From Myxococcaceae bacterium (lineage in GTDB: Bacteria; Myxococcota; Myxococcia; Myxococcales; Myxococcaceae): a stretch of 11,338 nucleotides of DNA. The notes under the pieces are model-generated. The model saw only the letters and a program-made list of their open reading frames with translations, did not search any database and was not told the origin of the DNA. The number at the start of each line of letters is the position of its first letter. Position 1 is the first letter of the stretch. The translations under genes were made by a program, and so were the position numbers. The stretch lies in NCBI GenBank assembly GCA_018262385.1, contig JAGSPQ010000353.1, forward strand, positions 1 through 11,338, written 5' to 3'. Shown piece after piece: positions 7,344 through 11,338 of this stretch.

Positions 7344-7703
7344 ATGGAACCTCACTCCGAAGCACAGGACGAGTTCGGCGATTTGTCGGCTGAGATTCTT
7401 CACCTGCGGGCCGCGCTGCGGGCGCTGGAGCCGGAAGACATCGACAAGCTGGGCGACGGGCTGCGGCGGTTGCGGGAGACGCTCGCCGCGCTCGACGAGC
7501 GGCTCCTGGTGGGCGGCCCGATGCCTTCCCGGCTGTGGCGGTCCACCTGGGCCCAGGCGCTGGCGGCAGCCGAAGCGGGGTACCGGGAAGCGCACGCCGC
7601 GCTGGTGGCCGACGAGTCGGTCGAGGCCCGCGAGCGCTGCACCCAGGCGATCCGCGCCTACGACAAGCTGCTGGCGATGTTCCCCCCGCCGACCGGCACC
7701 TGA
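7344..7703 (+). CDS. Hypothetical helical protein in the signalling row
   Basis: 119 residues from ATG 7344, preceded by a purine-rich ribosome binding site (GGAAGGGGACGTGGG). The ten bases GGAAGGGGAC also precede the receiver gene at 6909-6918. I do not recognise the protein. It is mostly helical and charged, with a Leu/Glu-rich first half (about 14-56, heptad-like, possibly a short coiled coil) and an Ala-rich second half (about 68-111) ending in a Pro tail. There is no signal peptide, membrane helix or Cys, so it should be cytoplasmic. Codon use matches neighbouring genes: G/C-rich third positions and a clean stop before the next gene. Its position between a receiver and a STAS-like protein suggests a signalling adaptor, which is inference only. 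Confidence 0.68.
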   Translation: MEPHSEAQDEFGDLSAEILHLRAALRALEPEDIDKLGDGLRRLRETLAALDERLLVGGPMPSRLWRSTWAQALAAAEAGYREAHAALVADESVEARERCTQAIRAYDKLLAMFPPPTGT

Positions 7704-7711
7704 GCAGACGG

Positions 7712-7728
7712 CTGGCGTGGTTGTTGCT
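7712..7728 (+). promoter_or_regulatory. Candidate sigma-54 (-24/-12) promoter of the STAS-like gene
   Basis: CTGGCGTGGTTGTTGCT matches the sigma-54 consensus YTGGCACGNNNNTTGCW except for two central bases (GT in place of AC). GG (7714-7715) and GC (7726-7727) are exactly 10 nt apart, as required. Transcription would start near 7739, 19 nt before ATG 7758. A sigma-54 activator is encoded on the opposite strand 300 bp away. GG-N10-GC alone is common at this GC content; the additional T, C, G, TT and T matches make this hit better than chance. Confidence 0.5.
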
Positions 7729-7757
7729 CGAGGGGCCCCCACACCACCCGGGGGCGA

Positions 7758-8018
7758 ATGCTTTCAGTGACGAGAGAGAAGGGCAGCGGGCAGATCGTCC
7801 TGTGCAGCCACGGAATGCTCGACGACACCGCGGTGACCGCGCTGATCGATGCTCTGGCGCTGACTCCCGAGCACGCGTCGGTGCGGGTCGATCTGTCGCG
7901 GGCGGAGGTCGCGACCGCCGACTGCCTGCGCCGGCTGGCGATTGCGCTGGCCAAGCGCTCGGGCAAGGTGAAGTTCCTCGGCCCGACCTGGGCCACCGGA
8001 GGGCGGCCGGCGCGCTAA
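7758..8018 (+). CDS. Small STAS-like protein (anti-sigma-factor-antagonist fold)
   Basis: 86 residues from ATG 7758; a GGGGG run (7750-7754) is the only ribosome-site candidate. The strand-helix pattern fits a STAS domain: QIVLCSHGMLDD, helix AVTALIDALAL, strand VRVDLSRAEV, helix CLRRLAIALAKRS, strand KVKFLG. In typical antagonists, the strand reading lDLSxvxfiDSxGL carries the Ser phosphorylated by an anti-sigma kinase. In an ungapped alignment here, DS becomes TA (VATADCL), so the phospho-Ser position is Ala. It may be a degenerate or phospho-independent STAS partner. It ends 19 bp from the convergent activator gene. The family call is moderate because the protein is short and lacks the DSxG hallmark. 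Confidence 0.62.
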   Translation: MLSVTREKGSGQIVLCSHGMLDDTAVTALIDALALTPEHASVRVDLSRAEVATADCLRRLAIALAKRSGKVKFLGPTWATGGRPAR

Positions 8019-8030
8019 TGCTGCGCCCCC

Positions 8031-8047
8031 CCCGCAGTTACTGCGGG
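8031..8047. terminator. Perfect hairpin between convergent genes
   Basis: CCCGCAG (8031-8037) and CTGCGGG (8041-8047) pair perfectly across the 3-nt loop TTA. That TTA is the TAA stop of the minus-strand activator gene. Flanking C and G runs could extend the stem past one mismatch. There is no T-tract on either strand, so it may be a weak bidirectional terminator or a 3'-end stabiliser. Confidence 0.45.
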
Positions 8048-9438
8048 AGGGTAGAGGCGGTGGAGGCCGCGATCGCCGCGTACTCCTTCAGCTTGTACTG
8101 AATCTTCCGCACGCTGATCCCCAGCACCTCGGCGGCCTGGGAGGTCGACCCGCCCACCAGCTCGAGCGTCTTCAAGATCGCTTCCCGCTCGATCACGTTC
8201 AGCGGAGCGCCGGGCAGCAGGCCCGCGGTCTTGGTCTCGGCGCGAGCGCTCGCGCTCGAAGGCGCCAGGTCGTCGGAGTTGAGGATCTCGCTGTGCGACA
8301 GCACCACTCCGCGCTCGACCACGTTGCTCAGCTCGCGCACGTTGCCCGGCCAGTTGTACGACAGCAGGGCGTTGAGGGTGCCGGGCGCCAGGCCGGTGAT
8401 CTTCTTCTCGTGCTCGGCGCAGTACTTCTGGATGAAGAAGGAGACCAGCAGCGGGATGTCGGACTTCCGCTGCCGCAGGGGGGGCAGGGTGACCGAGACG
8501 ACGTTGAGCCGGTAGAAGAGGTCCTCGCGGAACTTGCCCGCGCGCACCGCGCCTTCGAGGTCCTTGTTGGTGGCGGCGACCAGCCGGACGTCGACCTTCA
8601 CCGTCTGGGTCCCGCCGACCCGCTCGAACTCGTGCTGCTGCAGCACCCGCAGCAGCTTCACCTGCATTCCGGAGGAGATGTCGCCGATCTCGTCGAGGAA
8701 CAGCGTCCCTCCGTTGGCGAGCTCGAACCGGCCTTCGCGGCGGCCGATCGCTCCGGTGAAGCTGCCCTTCTCGTGGCCGAACAGCTCGCTCTCGAGCAGG
8801 CTCTCGGACAACGCGGCGCAGTTGACCTTCACGAACGGCTTGTCGCGGCGGGTCGACTCTTCGTGAATCGCCTGTGCGATCAGCTCCTTGCCGGTGCCGG
8901 ACTCGCCGAGGATCAGCACGGTGGCCCGGGTCGGCGCGGCCCGCTTGATCACGTCGAACACCGAATGGAGCTCGGGGCTCTCGCCGACGATGTTGGTGTA
9001 CTGCTGCTTCTTTCCCAGGCGATCGCTGAGCAGCTGCACGTCCTGGCGCAGCCTGCGCTTCTCGACCGCCTTCTCGACCGCCGCCAAAACCGCGGTGATC
9101 TCGATGGGCTTGACCAGGTAGCCCTCGGCGCCGATCCGCATCGCCTCGACCGCCTGCTCGATGCTGGCGAAGGCGGTCATCATGATGAAGCTGGAATCGG
9201 AGCCGAGGTCGCGGGCTCTTCGAAGCAGCGAGATGCCGTCCAGCTTCGGCATCCGTACGTCGCACAGCACCGCGGAGGGGTGGAACTCCTGAATCTGCTT
9301 CAGCCCTTCTTCGCCGTCGGCTGCTTCCGCAACCTCGAAGCCCTCTTCACTGAGAATGGTGCGTAGGGCTTCTCGCGCATTTTGCTCGTCGTCCACGACG
9401 AGGATCCGGGTCATCACCTTGTTGGTTTCTGCAGTCAT
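8038..9438 (-). CDS. NtrC-family sigma-54-dependent response regulator
   Basis: 466 residues from ATG 9438, chosen because GGAGG lies 6 nt upstream; GTG 9450 and an internal ATG (MTRILVVDDE) are alternatives. The receiver (10-125) has D16/D17, phospho-acceptor D60, T88 and K110. The AAA+ domain (about 148-375) has Walker A GESGTGKE (178-185), the sigma-54-contacting loop as GSFTGA (225-230, usually GAFTGA), Walker B GTLFLDEIGD (D249, E250), ATNKDL sensor I, REDLFYRLNV with the Arg fingers, and WPGNVREL sensor II. A Fis-type HTH follows (about 428-454, STSQAAEVLGISVRKIQYKL). On phosphorylation it should oligomerise, bind upstream sites and remodel sigma-54 holoenzyme with ATP. No partner histidine kinase is in the window. 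It is convergent with the GGDEF-to-STAS row. Confidence 0.96.
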   Translation of the reverse strand: MTAETNKVMTRILVVDDEQNAREALRTILSEEGFEVAEAADGEEGLKQIQEFHPSAVLCDVRMPKLDGISLLRRARDLGSDSSFIMMTAFASIEQAVEAMRIGAEGYLVKPIEITAVLAAVEKAVEKRRLRQDVQLLSDRLGKKQQYTNIVGESPELHSVFDVIKRAAPTRATVLILGESGTGKELIAQAIHEESTRRDKPFVKVNCAALSESLLESELFGHEKGSFTGAIGRREGRFELANGGTLFLDEIGDISSGMQVKLLRVLQQHEFERVGGTQTVKVDVRLVAATNKDLEGAVRAGKFREDLFYRLNVVSVTLPPLRQRKSDIPLLVSFFIQKYCAEHEKKITGLAPGTLNALLSYNWPGNVRELSNVVERGVVLSHSEILNSDDLAPSSASARAETKTAGLLPGAPLNVIEREAILKTLELVGGSTSQAAEVLGISVRKIQYKLKEYAAIAASTASTLPQ

Positions 9439-9523
9439 TCCGACCTCCACCCCGCAAAAAACGCTGCCGTCCGTCTCAACCGCCTGAGTAACCGGCCCGG
9501 CCGCGCGTTGCCGAGAGTCGACG

Positions 9524-9539
9524 TGCGAAAAACAGGCCG
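9524..9539 (-). promoter_or_regulatory. Possible sigma-54 promoter upstream of the activator gene
   Basis: On the minus strand, CGGCCTGTTTTTCGCA has GG (9538-9537) and GC (9526-9525) exactly 10 nt apart, with a T-rich stretch before GC. The T before GG and several other consensus bases are missing. A start near 9513 would give a 75-nt leader to ATG 9438. Because GG-N10-GC is frequent in such DNA, this is weak on its own; the tandem repeat about 84 bp upstream adds support. Confidence 0.28.
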
Positions 9540-9578
9540 GACCCCGGTTCTCATCCCGTGCGGCTTCTTAGGCCGCGC

Positions 9579-9615
9579 TGTGCAGATCTGCGCAGCATTG
9601 TGCGCATTTGCGCCG
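9579..9615. repeat. Tandem operator-like repeat, period 20 bp
   Basis: TGTGCAGATCTGCGCAG (9579-9595) and TGTGCGCATTTGCGCCG (9599-9615) match at 13 of 17 positions, with a period of 20 bp, about two helical turns. The first copy contains the perfect palindrome GCAGATCTGC (9582-9591). It lies in the 231-bp gap between the DUF2127 stop and the activator start, about 84 bp upstream of the possible sigma-54 start. The arrangement suits cooperative binding of an NtrC-type dimer pair. The other sequence in this gap is GC-rich with no gene that I can see. Confidence 0.45.
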
Positions 9616-9617
9616 AG

Positions 9618-9643
9618 GGGCCCGCGTTGGCGCCGCGGGGCCC
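9618..9643 (-). terminator. Strong GC hairpin downstream of the DUF2127 gene
   Basis: GGGCCCGCG (9618-9626) pairs with CGC (9634-9636) and GGGCCC (9638-9643), with one bulged G and a 7-nt loop. It begins 26 bp beyond the minus-strand stop of the DUF2127 gene. No T-run follows, so termination is uncertain; it may simply insulate the activator's control region. Confidence 0.35.
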
Positions 9644-9669
9644 GAGGCAGCGCCCGGCGGAGGCTTTCG

Positions 9670-10137
9670 TTACCGATGGCGGCGGATCCTTCCCAGCAGG
9701 TAACCGACGATGGCGAGGTTGATCAGCAACACCGCGATCCGCTCGCCAGCGGTGTGGTCCACCAGCGCCGCCACTTCGAAGGGCAGCAGCCCGCTCGAGG
9801 CGGCGACCACCAGCCAGGCGCCCCAGTCCTTCCCGGTGTGGAGCGCCCAGGCTTCGAGGAGCAGCACCGCGGCGTCGAGGAGGAGCGCTCCGGTCATGAT
9901 CCAGACGTGGGAGCCGTGGAGAAGGGTGACCGCGAAGGCCGAGATCTGCAGCGCCAGCGCGCTGGTCGCTTCGTGGTGGTACTGGGTGGCGAAGGACTCC
10001 GCGCGGTTCACCACCCCGGTGAGCGCGAGGTACGCCAGCACCCCCCCGAGCGCGGCCGAGATCAGCGCGCGCACCAGCTTGTAGAGGATGATCAGCCGCA
10101 GGGTCGCGGGGCGCTGCTGAACGCTGGACCCGTGCAT
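9670..10137 (-). CDS. DUF2127 family integral membrane protein
   Basis: 155 residues from ATG 10137. The pattern is that of DUF2127: a basic N-terminus then LRLIILYKLVRALISAAL (the family's L-x-x-I-x-x-x-K start), a polar loop (about 44-62), helices at about 64-97, the E-x-W-x-L-x-x-G-K-x-W-x-x-W segment (EAWALHTGKDWGAWLVV), LLPFEVAAL, and a last helix with LLINLAIVGYLLG. About four transmembrane helices, no known catalytic residues; function unknown. GGAGGA lies about 11 nt before the ATG, which is long. The gene starts 52 bp after the DUF1858-like stop on the same strand, so the two are probably co-transcribed. Confidence 0.87.
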   Translation of the reverse strand: MHGSSVQQRPATLRLIILYKLVRALISAALGGVLAYLALTGVVNRAESFATQYHHEATSALALQISAFAVTLLHGSHVWIMTGALLLDAAVLLLEAWALHTGKDWGAWLVVAASSGLLPFEVAALVDHTAGERIAVLLINLAIVGYLLGRIRRHR

Positions 10138-10189
10138 GGGCGGAAGGTCCTCCGATCATGCTTACGCCCCGGCTGGTGCCTTCGCTCGC

Positions 10190-10441
10190 TTAGGAATTGC
10201 GCCCTTCGCGCGCTTCGACCTGGGCAATCGCGGTCTTCAGCAGCTCGAGGAAGCGCTCGAGCGGCACCCGGTGGACCTTCGCCGCCCGCTCGACGGTGAG
10301 GAACTTCCCCAGCAGCCGGCGGATCGAGAGGGTCCCGACCCGCTTGATCCCGAAGACCTCCATCACCTCGGCGATGTCGCCGTAGCGATCGAGGATCTCG
10401 GAGATGCGGGTGTCCTTGGTGATGACGAGGGGGGTGCCCAT
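10190..10441 (-). CDS. Small DUF1858-like protein
   Basis: 83 residues from ATG 10441, with a clear Shine-Dalgarno (GGAGAAGG) about 7 nt upstream. The sequence VITKDTRISEILDRYGDIAEVMEVFGI follows the DUF1858 pattern (ItkdxTIxelLexyPelaxvlxxfGi). The usual GxxCxGC-type Cys motif is absent: the place reads GIKRVGTLSI and there is no Cys in the protein. The second half is a basic helical region (about 40-78). Likely cytoplasmic; function unknown. The frame is open far upstream, but that part is antisense to the 10544 gene and not credible. Its start is divergent from 10544, with 102 bp between. Confidence 0.82.
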   Translation of the reverse strand: MGTPLVITKDTRISEILDRYGDIAEVMEVFGIKRVGTLSIRRLLGKFLTVERAAKVHRVPLERFLELLKTAIAQVEAREGRNS

Positions 10442-10484
10442 TCGGCGACCTTCTCCGAAATGGGCCGGAAAATCGCGCCAGAAC

Positions 10485-10499
10485 GTCAGCCCGGCTGAC
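10485..10499. promoter_or_regulatory. 15-bp palindrome in a divergent intergenic region
   Basis: GTCAGCC-C-GGCTGAC is a perfect 7-bp inverted repeat around one central base, midway between the divergent starts at 10441 and 10544. It is a good size and position for a dimeric repressor or activator site controlling one or both genes. I do not recognise the binding protein. Confidence 0.42.
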
Positions 10500-10543
10500 A
10501 TCCCGGGCCGGCACGAAGGAGCCGGCGGACCCGACAATTGCGC

Positions 10544-11338
10544 ATGTCCATTCTTCGCACTGGCACCAAGGGCGCAGCGGTCGAGAATCTGCAGCTTCGG
10601 CTTCGGCGGCTCGGGCTCTACGACGGGAAGGTGACCGGGGTCTTCGGCACCAGCACCGCGCGGGCGGTGAAGCAGTACGAGACCCAGCACAGCCAGGTGG
10701 CGGATGGGTTCGTCACCGCGGCCGAGGACAAGCAGATCAAGGCGGACTCGCTGAAGGTGGGCAGTCGCAAGGGCTTCCAGGCCGGGGATCAAGGAGTCCG
10801 GGTCGCGGATCTGAATCAGGATCTGTTCGCGCTCGGGTTCTTGAGCGGCAAGGTGTCGAGCGGGTTCGGCGCCGCGACGAAGGACGCCGTGCGCCGCTTC
10901 GAGAAAGCCAATGGGCTGAAGCCCGACGGGGTGGCGGACCTGAAGACCGAGGGCCTGCTCGATCGCCAGGTGGAGCGGCTGACCGGGATGCGCCACCCGA
11001 ACGTGAAGGCGCCTCCTTCCGACTACCGGCGGGTGAGCTACCGCGGGGGCCGGATGAACGTGCGCACCCAGGTGATGCTCCGCCGCGCCGAGCTCTACTG
11101 GAAGGGCGGTGCGAAGTTCAGCGTCACCCAGGGCAGCTACAGCACCGGGGTCGCGGCCAGCGCGGGCACCCACGACGGCGGCGGCGCGCTGGACCTCAGC
11201 GTCCGCGGCAAGTCGAGCGCGCAGGTGCGGCAGATGGTGAAGGCGCTGCGGCAGGCCGGCTTCGCTGCCTGGTCGCGCGGCCCCGCCGACGGCTTCTCGC
11301 CCCACATTCACGCGATCGCGATCGGCGACCGCCAGGCG
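10544..11338 (+). CDS. Peptidoglycan-binding protein with M15-like zinc peptidase domain (3' partial)
   Basis: ATG 10544 opens a frame that continues to the window end without a stop (265 residues visible). Two peptidoglycan-binding type 1 repeats lie at about 4-66 (ENLQLRLRRLGLYDGKVTGVFG) and 81-140 (VADLNQDLFALGFLSGKVSS, then FEKANGLKPDGVAD). The C-terminal part carries GTHDGGGALDLSV (H210, D217) and SPHIHAIAIGD (H254, H256), the H-x6-D and H-x-H zinc-ligand pattern of M15-type D-Ala-D-Ala peptidases. A near-identical motif set, as I recall, occurs in Streptomyces peptidoglycan-binding proteins. It probably cuts peptidoglycan cross-links or stem peptides. There is no N-terminal signal peptide: MSILRTGTKG leads straight into the first repeat. 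Shine-Dalgarno AAGGAG (10515-10520) is too far away; GACAAT (10533-10538) could be a -10 for a leaderless mRNA. TTG 10538 is an alternative in-frame start. Confidence 0.88.
   Translation, partial: MSILRTGTKGAAVENLQLRLRRLGLYDGKVTGVFGTSTARAVKQYETQHSQVADGFVTAAEDKQIKADSLKVGSRKGFQAGDQGVRVADLNQDLFALGFLSGKVSSGFGAATKDAVRRFEKANGLKPDGVADLKTEGLLDRQVERLTGMRHPNVKAPPSDYRRVSYRGGRMNVRTQVMLRRAELYWKGGAKFSVTQGSYSTGVAASAGTHDGGGALDLSVRGKSSAQVRQMVKALRQAGFAAWSRGPADGFSPHIHAIAIGDRQA

Noticed and set aside
5734..7365. A 543-codon minus-strand frame opposite hsp20, the diguanylate cyclase and the receiver
   Set aside because: All three plus-strand genes have clear family motifs; this frame is low-complexity and has no recognisable domain.
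7607..7622. Inverted repeat around GACGAGTC in the helical-protein gene
   Set aside because: It is explained by the coding sequence (A-D-E-S-V-E) and GC-rich codons.
9454..9468. GG and GC elements with a T-run just before the activator gene, resembling a sigma-54 promoter
   Set aside because: The spacing is 11 nt rather than 10, which sigma-54 tolerates poorly, and the position is very close to the start codon.
10462..10478. GG-N10-GC upstream of the peptidase gene
   Set aside because: It matches little else of the sigma-54 consensus; such spacing is expected by chance about every 70 bases at this GC content.
10190..11311. A 373-codon minus-strand frame extending the DUF1858-like gene
   Set aside because: Only its last 83 codons look like protein; the rest is antisense to the peptidoglycan peptidase gene. 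The ATG at 10441 has a good ribosome binding site.

Overview
The window is very GC-rich, almost wholly coding, and looks chromosomal, most likely from a myxobacterium or relative (Myxococcota). The main evidence is the left-edge gene: the end of a Pkn2-type Ser/Thr kinase joined through one membrane helix to a Cys-rich myxobacterial linker and TPR repeats. An orphan NtrC-type sigma-54 activator, a membrane diguanylate cyclase and a stand-alone receiver fit the signalling-rich myxobacterial style. I see no rRNA, tRNA, CRISPR array, IS element or phage module.

Layout. 1-2106 (+): kinase/TPR protein, cut at its 5' end. 2114-3076 (-): lipoprotein of the DNase I-like endonuclease/exonuclease/phosphatase fold, convergent with the kinase and divergent from 3168-4622 (+), a MocR-type (GntR plus aminotransferase) regulator. 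4627-5037 (-) and 5074-5509 (-): two small four-helix membrane proteins separated by an intrinsic terminator; the second carries an apparent frameshift. 5546-6052 (+): Hsp20 chaperone, divergent from the frameshifted gene. 6133-8018 (+): four signalling-type genes in a row (membrane GGDEF diguanylate cyclase, CheY-like receiver, unknown helical protein, STAS-like protein). 8038-9438 (-): NtrC-family response regulator, convergent with that row. 9670-10137 (-) and 10190-10441 (-): DUF2127 membrane protein and DUF1858-like small protein. 10544 to the right edge (+): protein with two peptidoglycan-binding repeats and an M15-like zinc peptidase domain, cut at its 3' end.

How they may work together. 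The most interesting part is 6133-9620. A c-di-GMP synthase, a phospho-receiver and a STAS-like protein lacking the usual phosphorylatable Ser are followed, tail to tail, by a sigma-54 activator with no adjacent histidine kinase. A good sigma-54 promoter match (7712-7728) lies just before the STAS-like gene. A weaker match lies upstream of the activator's own gene, with a 20-bp-period tandem repeat about 84 bp beyond it, where activator sites usually sit. This suggests, but does not prove, that the activator regulates itself and the STAS-like gene. No single feature is clearly a new defence or mobile system. The largest non-coding stretch is 9439-9669 and is described below.
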